Shown: piece after piece, positions 50,337 through 58,902 of the stretch
Numbering within the stretch: the first letter of the stretch is position 1
Layout: every line of letters begins with the position of its first letter
Assembly: GCF_000829455.1 (NCBI RefSeq)
Contig: NZ_JXAK01000038.1
Coordinates: forward strand, 1-64,000
Reading direction: 5' to 3'
DNA length: 64,000 bases
DNA from: Gordoniibacillus kamchatkensis
Lineage (GTDB): Bacteria; Bacillota; Bacilli; Paenibacillales; NBRC-103111
Notes under the pieces: model-generated
The model's input: the letters and a program-made list of their open reading frames with translations, nothing else
Told to the model about the DNA's origin: nothing
Databases searched by the model: none
Position numbers and translations under genes: made by a program

Positions 50337-51476
50337 TCAATCCTCGGAAGGCTTCTTCGGTCCGATAACATAGACCGTATAGCCGCGCTTCGTGCCGAAA
50401 CGGTTGGCGTAGCTCTCGCTCTCGTAATAAACGTCGATCGTATTGCCTTTCACGGCACTGCCTGTATCTTCGGCGCGGCGGAAGCCGACCCCGTCGATAT
50501 AGACCCACCAGCCGAGCGGGATAACTTTCGGATCGACCGCGATCGTGCGGCCTTCCGTCACCGTTGTGCCCGTAAACGTCTTGCCGAAGCCAGGGCTTCC
50601 TTCGCTCTTGCCGGTTGATTCCCAGCCCGCGGAATAAGCGGTGAGCGTGACGTTCTTCAGGATTTGTTTGTAGCTGAAGTTTTTGCCGTCTTTGGACACC
50701 GTATCGACGTCCGGCGAGCCTGACGAAAGCACCGTGACCGGCGGCTTCGTCCCTACAGCTACGACTTTCTTGACGCTTTCTTGAGCGACGGACTGGTCGA
50801 CGACGTTCTCGGCGACGAGCTGTCCGTCTTCGAACACCTTTTCTTTCGTCTTCGCCAGCACGCCTTCTTTGCCTTCTTGCACGACCTGCTCCTTGCCCTT
50901 CAGCAAGGTAGAGTCGGTCTTCTTCTCCGTCTCGTACGCGATCGGTTCGGTGACTTGTTCCAGCACCTTCTTCACCCGTACGATCTTGACGGCGGCATCA
51001 TCGCTAATGCCCGCCTCCAGCGGCGGAACGACTTTATCCAGCTCACCGAGCGTTATATTCAATTCCTGCAGTGCACTTTCGACTGTCTTGCCGGTGGTAA
51101 ATACAGTCTTCGTCTCTCCGTCAGCAGTCAATCGGATCGGTTTCGCACGGTCGATCGTAACGCGCATTCCGTCCGTCAGCTTCGTGTCCAAAGCCGCGGA
51201 TACGCGGTCGTGCTCCCCGATCTTGATGGCTTGTTCATCCAGTAGGCGTTGCAGGACAAATGCTTTCGTCTTCACCTGATGTTCCTGTCCGTTCACAACC
51301 ACGGATACGCTCTTGGTAGCCGTACCGTACAACAACACCAAAAACATGAAAGTCATCGCGCATGACAATAAGGCAATGATCATAATCGTACGCAAGTTTT
51401 CATGCTTCCATCGCAATGCGAAGGACATGCTGGATGATCGCTTTACATGGGTTTCCACACCTGGAAAAATGCCCAC
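50337..51476 (-). CDS. yabE: Cell-wall hydrolase-like protein with DUF348, G5 and 3D domains (YabE)
   Basis: 379 residues. One transmembrane segment (about 32-52), then two DUF348-type units (VVVNGQEHQVKTKAFVLQRL; RLTADGETKTVFTTGKTV), a G5 domain (about 165-245) and a 3D domain. The three 3D Asp are at about 315 (AVDPKVIPLG), 337 (AEDTG) and 348 (TIDVYY), as in the MltA/EXLX-like lytic fold. It resembles resuscitation-promoting Rpf/Sps-type factors. GTG start with GAAGGAGGAC. Preceded by a c-di-AMP riboswitch. Confidence 0.92.
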   Translation of the reverse strand: MGIFPGVETHVKRSSSMSFALRWKHENLRTIMIIALLSCAMTFMFLVLLYGTATKSVSVVVNGQEHQVKTKAFVLQRLLDEQAIKIGEHDRVSAALDTKLTDGMRVTIDRAKPIRLTADGETKTVFTTGKTVESALQELNITLGELDKVVPPLEAGISDDAAVKIVRVKKVLEQVTEPIAYETEKKTDSTLLKGKEQVVQEGKEGVLAKTKEKVFEDGQLVAENVVDQSVAQESVKKVVAVGTKPPVTVLSSGSPDVDTVSKDGKNFSYKQILKNVTLTAYSAGWESTGKSEGSPGFGKTFTGTTVTEGRTIAVDPKVIPLGWWVYIDGVGFRRAEDTGSAVKGNTIDVYYESESYANRFGTKRGYTVYVIGPKKPSED

Positions 51477-51678
51477 TTCTTCGGTCCTCCTTCAAAGCCC
51501 CGCCGTCGAGTGTTACGCATGATTAGAATGACGTGACCTAGGGTTAATGGTTTTTCGTTTTTTTCTCCGCTACCGACCAAGGAGTTCTAGGATGTCCGGT
51601 TGATAGTCCCGGCGTTCACCTCCCCATGATTCGATTGTACGAGCAGCCTCCCAAGCTAATGACAATTATGAAAATAAC

Positions 51679-51721
51679 AAAAAGAGACCGTCTGAGAAGA
51701 GGACGTCTTCCCCGTGGTCTC
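51679..51721 (-). terminator. Riboswitch expression-platform terminator
   Basis: Minus-strand hairpin with outer arms GAGACC / GGTCTC and inner pairing (GAAGACG / CGTCCTCTTC region), followed by TTTTTG. It lies 45 nt after the aptamer and 200 nt before yabE, so it can stop transcription before the gene. Confidence 0.8.
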
Positions 51722-51765
51722 ATGGAGATGTCAAATTAAGGTTGACAAAGACACGACAAAGGTAC

Positions 51766-51930
51766 CTCTCTCTGCACGCTTACGAGGTTAGCTGACGGAT
51801 TCGGGCGTGAGAGTCGCCCTACCCGGGCTTCAAGTAACAAAGCCCATGGATTCACCCCAAAGATTTGAGCCGCTGCTAGTGGCTTCCTGCCGATCGCTCG
51901 GCGATTCAGGATAAGCCCTACACAGATGCA
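51766..51930 (-). promoter_or_regulatory. ydaO/yuaA-type c-di-AMP riboswitch
   Basis: On the minus strand the conserved blocks occur in order: CTGAATCGCC (51900-51909), TTGGGGTGAATCC (51848-51860), GGGTAGGGCGACTC (about 51811-51824) and CCGTCAGCTAACCTCGTAAG (51779-51798). GCTTA near the start pairs with TAAGC at the end to form P1. This class binds two c-di-AMP molecules and normally turns genes off. The gene controlled is yabE. No convincing promoter was identified at 51940-52110. Confidence 0.93.
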
Positions 51931-52200
51931 ACGGGTCCCCCGTTTTCCTAGCGGAAATTCAGCGATTGGAAATATGGCGGTTTATTAAGTTATTATGAAA
52001 GTAGTTTATATTGGAAATACAAAGCTGTAAAGACAACGCAAAACGGAAATTCCGGCTAATTCCGGCGTTTTCTCCAAGCAAAACCGTGAATATCACGCTC
52101 GATCTACATTTCTTGCTTGCATAACTCCGATTTTGAGTGCATGTGCAGGGAAAACAGTGAAAAAACCGTGAACATTCCATACTTTCGGGAGGCTTCCGCA

Positions 52201-52947
52201 TTGACACCGATACTCGAAATTGAGCGTTTGTACGGCGGTTATTTGCCTGGCAAGCCGGTGCTAAAAGAGCTGAATTTGACGCTGCTTCCCGGGGAAATGG
52301 CAGGCCTGATCGGATTGAACGGCGCGGGAAAGAGCACGACGATCAAGCACATCCTCGGCCTGCTGCAGCCGCAGCAAGGCGAAATCCGCGTCGCCGGGCG
52401 CACGCTTGCCGGCGATCCTCTCGGCTACCGGGCGGCGTTCGCCTACGTCCCCGAATCGCCGGAGCTATACGACGAATTGACGGTTCGCGAGCATCTTGAA
52501 CTGACGGCGATGGCTTACGGGCTTACGCGCGAGCAGCTCGACGAGCGCGCGGACCGGCTGCTGGACGAGTTCCGAATGACTGGCAAGCGCAGCAGCTTGC
52601 CGCTCCAATTGTCCAAAGGGATGCGGCAAAAAGTAATGATCATGAACGCATTCCTCGCCGAGCCGCCCCTGTATGTGATCGACGAGCCGTTCCTCGGGCT
52701 CGATCCGCTGGCTATGAAGTCGCTGCTTGAGCTTATGGTGGAGCGCAAAAAGAGCGGCGCCTCCTTTCTCATTTCTTCACACATTTTGTCGACCATCGAG
52801 GCGTATTGCGACAAGTTCGTCGTGCTGCATCGAGGTCGAATTGTGGCGTCCGGCGCCATGACGGAGCTGCGGCGAGCTGCCGGCTGCGGCCAGGATGCCG
52901 CGCTGGACGACGTGTTTTACGAGCTCGTGCGGGAGGGGCGCGAATGA
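52201..52947 (+). CDS. ecsA: ABC transporter ATP-binding protein, EcsA-like
   Basis: 248 residues from TTG 52201 (GGGAGG at 8 bp); EcsA is 247. Walker A GLNGAGKST (38-46), signature LSKGMRQK and Walker B YVIDEPFLGLDP are all present, followed by the switch His in SSHILS. With EcsB it forms an exporter-type ABC complex that affects protein secretion and intramembrane proteolysis in Bacillus. Its stop overlaps ecsB (ATGA). Plus strand, unlike most neighbours. Confidence 0.9.
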   Translation: MTPILEIERLYGGYLPGKPVLKELNLTLLPGEMAGLIGLNGAGKSTTIKHILGLLQPQQGEIRVAGRTLAGDPLGYRAAFAYVPESPELYDELTVREHLELTAMAYGLTREQLDERADRLLDEFRMTGKRSSLPLQLSKGMRQKVMIMNAFLAEPPLYVIDEPFLGLDPLAMKSLLELMVERKKSGASFLISSHILSTIEAYCDKFVVLHRGRIVASGAMTELRRAAGCGQDAALDDVFYELVREGRE

Positions 52948-54200
52948 CAGGCATGTCGAATGGCGGATCAGCTGCCGCGATGACGCCGCAGACGCTGTGG
53001 CGGCACCGTTTTACATCGTTCGCGCGAGAGGCGCTCGGGTATTGGCGCGATGTCGGACGGAGCGGATTCGCGCTCGTAGCGACGGCGCTGCTGATCGGCG
53101 GGGCTTACGAATACGGAGCGCTGCTTAAGCGATTGCCATCGACGTTTCCTTATATCTGGATCGCCGTTCTATTGCTTGCACCGGCGCTGGCTCTAGGCGG
53201 CGTGCGCACGCTCGTGCGGCCGGCGGATCGGGTGTTTTTGCTGCCTTTGGAAGGAAGGCTCGGCGTCTACTTTCGCCAGGCGTTTCTCTACAGCTGGATA
53301 GTGCAGGCGGCAAAAACGGCGGCGGCGCTCACAGCGCTGTGGCCGCTTTACGCAAAATTCGGCGGAGGCGGCGCGCCCCATCCGTTTCCATGGATGTTAG
53401 GGACAGCCTTGGCGCTCAAAGGCTTGCAGCTGTGGGCCGATTGGCAAGAGTCCAGGCTCGTGAACGGCAGATGGCGTTCGCTGCTGCGCGTATTGAGGTT
53501 CGCGGCGACGGCGGCGTTCGTGCCGATATGGCTCGAAGCAAGCTGGCTGGCGGCTTGCTTGGCCGTTGCAGCAGCTTCCATCCTATTGGCGTTTCTTCTA
53601 TATAATAGTAGAATGTTTTCGCTGGGCTGGGACATGCTGCTTGCGCGCGAAGCGGCGCAGCAGCGGCGGCTGTACCGCTGGTTCCGCTGGTTCACGGACG
53701 TCCCCCAGCTGCCGGAGCCTGTCCGTAAGCGCGGCTGGCTCGCCGCTCTCAGCCGGCGGCTGGCGGTGAAGCGCGAGCACACGCACCTCTTTTTATATGA
53801 AAAGACGCTGCTGCGGACGGAGCTGTTCGGCATGTATGCGCGGTTTACGATCGTCGGTCTGCTGCTTGTCGTCTTCATCTCGGAAGCTTGGCTCAAAGCT
53901 GCGTTCCTGATCGGGCTGCCGCTGCTCGGGCTCGTGCAGCTCTCGGCGCTGGCGGAAGCGCACCGCTATACGTTCTGGCTGGAGCTGTATCCGGTGCCCC
54001 GCCGCTGGCAGTCTTCCGCCGTGCTGACGCTCGTCGCCCCGCTTGCAATCGCCCAGACGGCCCTTCTCAGCGCGGCTTATGCACTTACCGCCTCCCCCGG
54101 GCCTCTAGTTGCCGCCGCACCGCTGTTGTCGCTGGCGGCCGTGCTGGCCGCGCTTCGATTCCGGCTTCGCCCTGCGCTGCGGCGCAAGTTTGAGGCGTAG
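52944..54200 (+). CDS. ecsB: ABC transporter membrane protein, EcsB-like
   Basis: 418 residues from ATG 52944 (GGGAGGGG upstream), close to EcsB (about 408). The N-terminal RHRFTSFAREALGYWRDVGRSG is typical. At least eight hydrophobic segments follow, with a cytoplasmic loop (about 235-290) containing RRLYRWFRWFTDVPQLPEPVR. Substrate unknown. Coupled to ecsA. In Bacillus ecsAB lies elsewhere on the chromosome. Confidence 0.87.
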   Translation: MTGMSNGGSAAAMTPQTLWRHRFTSFAREALGYWRDVGRSGFALVATALLIGGAYEYGALLKRLPSTFPYIWIAVLLLAPALALGGVRTLVRPADRVFLLPLEGRLGVYFRQAFLYSWIVQAAKTAAALTALWPLYAKFGGGGAPHPFPWMLGTALALKGLQLWADWQESRLVNGRWRSLLRVLRFAATAAFVPIWLEASWLAACLAVAAASILLAFLLYNSRMFSLGWDMLLAREAAQQRRLYRWFRWFTDVPQLPEPVRKRGWLAALSRRLAVKREHTHLFLYEKTLLRTELFGMYARFTIVGLLLVVFISEAWLKAAFLIGLPLLGLVQLSALAEAHRYTFWLELYPVPRRWQSSAVLTLVAPLAIAQTALLSAAYALTASPGPLVAAAPLLSLAAVLAALRFRLRPALRRKFEA

Positions 54201-54294
54201 CGAGGGGCCGTTTCGGCCATGACGCTATTTTTCGGGTGCGGACTCCGTTTACAATCCGGCCTTTTGTCCATACTGGAATTGAGGTGGGATTCGT

Positions 54295-54423
54295 ATGGAG
54301 AGCAAAAAGGTTCGCAAATGGTCGTCCGCCCTGCTATGGTCGATCATTTTTAATATTTCGCTCGGGCTTTCGATCCTATGGCTGCTCGATATCGTCCGGA
54401 AAATTATATCGTTTCTCGGCTGA
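54295..54423 (+). CDS. 42-residue single-pass membrane peptide
   Basis: ATG 54295 with GAGGTGGG 6 bp upstream. A basic N terminus (MESKKVRKW) precedes one hydrophobic helix (about 11-31, SALLWSIIFNISLGLSILWL) and an amphipathic end (DIVRKIISFLG). A rho-independent terminator follows 14 bp after the stop. Family unknown. A short TTTACA-like element lies about 45 bp upstream, without a good -10. The ribosome-binding site and terminator support it as a real gene. Confidence 0.6.
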   Translation: MESKKVRKWSSALLWSIIFNISLGLSILWLLDIVRKIISFLG

Positions 54424-54436
54424 CGTTTACCGATAC

Positions 54437-54475
54437 AAAATGCCCAAGGAACTGCTGCGGTTCCTTGGGCATTTT
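54437..54475. terminator. Bidirectional terminator between the membrane peptide and tatD
   Basis: Perfect stem AAAATGCCCAAGGAAC / GTTCCTTGGGCATTTT around a TGCTGCG-type loop, with T runs on both strands. It serves the two convergent genes. Confidence 0.9.
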
Positions 54476-54486
54476 GCATGTGCTAT

Positions 54487-55254
54487 TCAGGTCAGCTTCA
54501 GCAGCCGGATGGCGTTGTCGGTCGTCGCCCGGGCCAGCTCCTCGAAAGTGATCCCTTTCAGTTCCGCCGCCGCTTCGGCGACGAGCCGGACGTAGGCGGT
54601 TTCGTTCCGTTTGCCGCGATGCGGGTGCGGGGTCAAGTATGGCGAATCGGTCTCGATCAAGAGCCGGTCTAGCGGCACTTGCTGCAGCACCTCTTTCGGC
54701 TGCTTCGCGTTCTTGAACGTGACCGGGCCACCGAACGAAATGTAGAAGTTCATGTCGAGGCACTGTTTGGCCGTCTCCCACGAGCCGGAGAAACAGTGCA
54801 TAATGCCGCCTACCTCAGCGGCCTTTTCTTCTTTCAGGATGGTCAGCACGTCGTGATGGGCGTCCCGGTTATGGATGACGATCGGCAGCCCGACTTTGCG
54901 GGCGAGCCGTATTTGCTCGCGGAAAACGCGGTGCTGCACGTCTTTCGGCGACGTGTCCCAATAATAGTCGAGGCCGATCTCGCCGATAGCGACGACCTTC
55001 GGGTGGCGGCTCAGCTCCTCCAGCCATTCGATGTCGCCGGGCTGCATCGTGACGGCATCCTGCGGATGCCAGCCGACGGTCGACCAAATAAAATCGTATC
55101 GCTCCGCCAGCTCGATGGAAGACGGGATATGTTCCCGGTTGATGCCGATATTGACAATGCGGGTTACACCCGCTTCTTGCGCGCGCCGGATGGCCGCCTC
55201 GCGGTCTTCGTCGAATTGTTCGGCGTTCAGGTGTGTATGCGTGTCCGTCAGCAT
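54487..55254 (-). CDS. tatD: TatD-family metal-dependent DNase
   Basis: 255 residues. TIM-barrel hydrolase with metal ligands in DTHTHLNAEQFD (His at 5 and 7), GEIGLDYYWD, VIHNRDAH and HCFSGSWE, and ETDSPYLTPHPHRGKRNE at the C-terminal side. Bacillus YabD is the same family. Roles proposed in the family include DNA repair or tRNA processing. In Bacillus metS lies upstream; here an HD-domain gene does. Confidence 0.95.
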   Translation of the reverse strand: MLTDTHTHLNAEQFDEDREAAIRRAQEAGVTRIVNIGINREHIPSSIELAERYDFIWSTVGWHPQDAVTMQPGDIEWLEELSRHPKVVAIGEIGLDYYWDTSPKDVQHRVFREQIRLARKVGLPIVIHNRDAHHDVLTILKEEKAAEVGGIMHCFSGSWETAKQCLDMNFYISFGGPVTFKNAKQPKEVLQQVPLDRLLIETDSPYLTPHPHRGKRNETAYVRLVAEAAAELKGITFEELARATTDNAIRLLKLT

Positions 55255-55287
55255 GAGGCGTGAAAGTCTCCTTTTTTCTATGTATCG

Positions 55288-56559
55288 TTAACCGGCAATG
55301 ATGCTGCGCAGCTCCGCCTCTCCGGACAAGCCGAGCTTGCCGATCCACTCGTCCGGATAGTACAGATGATGTTTGCCGAGCTGCAGGTTGCTGATCGATC
55401 TGACGATGTCCGACTTGTGCGAGATTTCGGTCAGCTGATCGCCCGCATCCACGAGCAGAATCGGCAGCTTTTCGTCGGATTCGCCCGGCCGGTATACGTC
55501 GTAAGCGAGGTCGGACGGGAAGTCAATCTCGAGATAATACGCCGGGTCGATGCCCGCCCGTTCCATCAGCTCCACTGTGCGGTGCAGCATCTGTGGCTCG
55601 TACGGCTCGAGCACCATAAACTTAAGCAGCCGCCGGTGGAGAAAGCGCGAGCACAGGTCGGCCAGCACCGGATCGGCTTCGCCGCTCCAGAACGCCAGCA
55701 CCGTCTGCATCAGCGCTTCGTCGAGCAGCAAATAATTTTCCACCGTCATGCGGTTCTCGAACAAGGCTTGCAGCGGATTCGGCATGAATTGGTAGCGGTA
55801 ACCCTCCTCATAAAGCTCCTTCGCGCGTTCGAATATTTTGGAGAGCACGATTTCCGCCGAGCGCGTCACCGGATGGAAATACACTTGCCAATACATTTGG
55901 TAACGGGACATCAAATAGTCTTCCACTGCATGCATGCCGCTTTCCTTCACGACAATACGCCCCTTGTATGGCCGTATGACCCGCAAGATACGCTCCAGAT
56001 CGAAAGTGCCGTAATTGACTCCTGTAAAATAGGCGTCCCGCAGCAAATAATCCATCCGGTCGGCGTCAAGCTGGCTCGAGACGAGACCGACGACGATCGG
56101 CTTATGGTACGTTTTGCAAATGACTCCCGCCACCTGCTGCGGAAAATCGTCCGACACCCGCCGCAGCACGCGGTTCACTTCGGTGTCTCCGAGCACGATG
56201 CGGCACGTCCAGTCCTCGTGATGCGTGCGGAACGCTTTTTCAATCGAATGGGAGAACGGCCCGTGCCCAAGATCGTGCAGCAGCGCCGCGCACAGGCAGA
56301 GCAGCCGCTCTTCCTGCGGCCAGTCTTCATACTGGTTCCGTTCGAACTGGGAGATGATTTTGCGCGTTACTTCATAAACGCCGAGCGAATGGGAGAACCG
56401 GCTATGCTCCGCCCCGTGAAACGTCAAATAAGACGTGCCCAGTTGGCGGATTCGGCGCAGCCGCTGAAATTCTTGCGTGTTAATGAGATCCCAAATCGTC
56501 CGGTCCTGGACGTAAATGTATTTGTGGACCGGGTCTTTGAACACTTTCTCTTCTTGCAA
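55288..56559 (-). CDS. HD-domain phosphohydrolase (YwfO-like)
   Basis: 423 residues. N-terminal KVFKDPVHKYIYVQDRTIWDLINTQEFQRLRRI, then HD ligands in FSHSLGVYEV and LHDLGHGPFSH (about 95-105), then DQLDADRMDYLLRDAYFTGV-type SSQLDADRMDYLL. This pattern is typical of bacterial dNTPase/SAMHD1-related proteins such as YwfO. Substrate unknown. Divergent from abrB across 548 bp. Confidence 0.9.
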   Translation of the reverse strand: MQEEKVFKDPVHKYIYVQDRTIWDLINTQEFQRLRRIRQLGTSYLTFHGAEHSRFSHSLGVYEVTRKIISQFERNQYEDWPQEERLLCLCAALLHDLGHGPFSHSIEKAFRTHHEDWTCRIVLGDTEVNRVLRRVSDDFPQQVAGVICKTYHKPIVVGLVSSQLDADRMDYLLRDAYFTGVNYGTFDLERILRVIRPYKGRIVVKESGMHAVEDYLMSRYQMYWQVYFHPVTRSAEIVLSKIFERAKELYEEGYRYQFMPNPLQALFENRMTVENYLLLDEALMQTVLAFWSGEADPVLADLCSRFLHRRLLKFMVLEPYEPQMLHRTVELMERAGIDPAYYLEIDFPSDLAYDVYRPGESDEKLPILLVDAGDQLTEISHKSDIVRSISNLQLGKHHLYYPDEWIGKLGLSGEAELRSIIAG

Positions 56560-57004
56560 GGCGGATGACCTCCCACCGCTCCCCGCGCTCGTGCCAGCTG
56601 TACAAGGAACGGGATTTTTTTGTAAAAAAAAGCTTTTCCCGGAGTCAATTCGACGAGGTACGGCTCACAAGTTTCGCGCAGCAAAACTCACTTCGTAAGC
56701 AGGGTAGCTTTTTATGCCGTTCAGACTGATTTACATTGCGCTTTACCGCTTTTATGATCTTAACATTTTGAATCTGACAAAGAATCGACACAATTAGGAG
56801 CGAAATGTCGTTTGTTGTCGAATTTTTAGAAATTAGGTCTAGCCAAGCTTCCAGTTTTTTAGTACCATTTTACATAAGGACACTTGGCCGTTCAACTCCG
56901 GAAATATGGATCGTTTGCTCGTCAGTTCAATACACCTTTACCAATTGTTAGGTAATTGAAGCAAAATTGCGGTCAAAAACGCGATAGAAACGCAGAAAAA
57001 TAGG

Positions 57005-57055
57005 TTGACTGATTTGGGAATGAATGGTATCATAAGTATCGAAAACGGTGTCGAA
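57005..57055 (+). promoter_or_regulatory. abrB promoter with Spo0A boxes
   Basis: TTGACT (57005-57010), 17-bp spacer, TATCAT (57028-57033). Just downstream lie TATCGAA (57037-57043) and the exact 0A box TGTCGAA (57049-57055). In Bacillus, phosphorylated Spo0A represses abrB through boxes just after the start site; the layout matches. Another exact TGTCGAA lies at 56816-56822. I see no gene at 56570-57000. Confidence 0.75.
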
Positions 57056-57107
57056 TACTGGCGACAAAAATTTATTCACCTAACTTGGGAGAGAGGGGAC
57101 TTCATAG

Positions 57108-57362
57108 ATGATGAAATCCACCGGTATCGTAAGAAAAGTCGATGAGCTGGGACGTGTTGTCATCCCGATCGAGCTGCGCCGCACGCTGGGCATCGGCGAA
57201 AAAGACGCACTCGAAATTTATGTAGACGGCGAGCGCATCATGCTCAAAAAATACGAGCCTGCCTGCATCTTCTGCGGCAACGCCGAGAACGTGACCTACT
57301 TCAAAGGAAAAATTGTTTGCAATGTTTGCCTTACGGAAATGCCAACACCTGTGACAAAGTAA
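57108..57362 (+). CDS. abrB: Transition-state regulator AbrB
   Basis: 84 residues. The N-terminal swapped-hairpin DNA-binding domain (STGIVRKVDELGRVVIPIELRRTLGIGEKDALEIYVD, residues ~3-50) is followed by a C-terminal part with CIFCG and CNVC, a possible Cys4 metal site or redox pair. AbrB represses post-exponential genes. GGGAGAGAGGGG lies 9 bp before ATG (a second ATG follows directly). Plus strand. Confidence 0.96.
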   Translation: MMKSTGIVRKVDELGRVVIPIELRRTLGIGEKDALEIYVDGERIMLKKYEPACIFCGNAENVTYFKGKIVCNVCLTEMPTPVTK

Positions 57363-57430
57363 AAAAAATAGTATATAATAGAAATAAGCAAAACTCCTAT
57401 CGGTAATTCTAACCTTTTTCATACTCCTCT

Positions 57431-57476
57431 ATGTCCCTGCCCGAGGCCCCTGCCTTCGGATAGGGATATTTTTTTG
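57431..57476 (+). terminator. Terminator after abrB
   Basis: Hairpin ATGTCCCTGCCCGAGG / CCTTCGGATAGGGATAT followed by TTTTTTT, about 70 bp past the abrB stop. Confidence 0.8.
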
Positions 57477-57516
57477 CTAACGATTGGCAGTGCGTCGCTT
57501 CGGACAAGGGTAATTG

Positions 57517-57670
57517 TTTGCAATCGAAAAAGGGGCTCCACTGCGGGTTGGAATAGGGGGGCCGGCGCCGTTAAACCCGTGTTCCCGGAATTTGACCGTG
57601 CGGAGGGAACGAGTTTAAAAGCCGCTGCTCCACCCCATATTCCACCCTTCGCTGCGCCTTTTACCGCTGG
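57517..57670 (+). repeat. Family A palindromic repeat, copy 6 (diverged)
   Basis: Keeps GGGGCTCCACTGCGGGTTGG, central arms TTAAACCCGTGTTCCC / GGGAACGAGTTTAAA (57571-57620) and CCACCCTTCGCTGCGCCTTT. The end repeats are degraded. It lies between the abrB terminator and the 3' end of rsmI. The following 57671-57987 has no recognisable gene. Confidence 0.72.
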
Positions 57671-57987
57671 CACCGACTCCGCGCCAATCAGGTCGCCTGC
57701 GACTCGTCGCAGCACCACTGGCTCGCTGCCCTGGAAGGCAGGGTCGATTCTCCAAAGCAAAGGGCACGACCCATTATGCGCGCCGCACTTTTCCGGCAGG
57801 ACCGTAAGTACGTGTGCCTATTTATCCCTTCGTTGCGCCATTTCTTCTTTACCGATTGAGGTTGGAACGCGCCACTTCATCCGTTCCAATCCCGGTGCAA
57901 GCGCTTCTCCCCCCGCACGCGTTCATGGGCGATCCAGCCCCTCGCGTTCATGCCGGAGCGGCAGCGGGCAGCGGCGCATGCACGCCG

Positions 57988-58884
57988 TCACAGCAGCGCG
58001 TTGTACACGTCGCGCTTGGTGAGGCCGCGGTCGGAGGCGGTTTTTTTCATGGCGTCTTTGCGGCTGTCGCCTTGGCTCTCGTAATGGGCCACGTGCTGCT
58101 CCAGCGTCAGCGCCTCCCACCACGCTTGTTCGGCGGCGCGCCGCTCCTCCGGCGTTGCGCCTTCGACGATCAGCACATACTCGCCCTGCGGCCGGTGCAC
58201 CGCCAAATGTTCCAAACATTCGGCAATGGTGCCGCGCACAAACTCCTCGTAACGTTTCGTCAGCTCGCGGGCGAGGCAAACGCGGCGCTGCATTCCCCAA
58301 GCTTCCCCCATCGCCTCCAGCGTTTTTTCGATCCGGTGCGGGGATTCGTAAAACAGCAGCGTCTCCGGGGCGGCCTTCAACCGTTCGAGCTCGAGCCGCA
58401 GCTCCTTGCGCTCGCGGGGAGCGAAGCCAATGAACGTAAACCGGTCAGTCGGCAGTCCGGAGGCGATCAATCCGGACAGCGCCGCATTGGCCCCCGGCAC
58501 GGGAATAACGGCGATGCCTTCCCTGGCGGCAAGGCGCGCCAGATCGGCTCCCGGGTCGGATATCGCGGGAAGCCCCGCGTCGCTGACGAGAGCGATTGCA
58601 AGCCCTTCGTCGCGCATGAGCCGGACTAGCTCCGGCCCGCTCGCCTGCTTGTTATGCTCATGATAGCTGACGAGCCGGGTATGGATGTCAAAATGCGACA
58701 GCAGCTTGCGCGTTTGCCGTGTGTCTTCCGCCGCGATACAGTCCGCTTCGCGCAAAATGCGCACAGCCCTGTACGTCATGTCCTCAAGATTGCCGATCGG
58801 CGTAGCGACGAGGTACAAAACGCCCCTCTTCGGGCTGCGGTCGGACCCGCCGTCGCCGGTAAAGCTTTGTTGCACTTGCAGCAC
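57988..58884 (-). CDS. rsmI: 16S rRNA (cytidine1402-2'-O)-methyltransferase
   Basis: 298 residues. A tetrapyrrole-methylase-fold enzyme. Motifs are LYLVATPIGNLEDMTYRA, EDTRQTRKLLSHF, LVSDAGLPAISDPG and PVPGANAALSGLIASGLP. Bacillus YabC is the orthologue. It follows the trmN6-type gene by 18 bp; the small GIY-YIG gene (yazA) that separates them in Bacillus is absent. Confidence 0.96.
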   Translation of the reverse strand: MLQVQQSFTGDGGSDRSPKRGVLYLVATPIGNLEDMTYRAVRILREADCIAAEDTRQTRKLLSHFDIHTRLVSYHEHNKQASGPELVRLMRDEGLAIALVSDAGLPAISDPGADLARLAAREGIAVIPVPGANAALSGLIASGLPTDRFTFIGFAPRERKELRLELERLKAAPETLLFYESPHRIEKTLEAMGEAWGMQRRVCLARELTKRYEEFVRGTIAECLEHLAVHRPQGEYVLIVEGATPEERRAAEQAWWEALTLEQHVAHYESQGDSRKDAMKKTASDRGLTKRDVYNALL

Positions 58885-58902
58885 GGGCGCCCAAGTCCTC
58901 CT

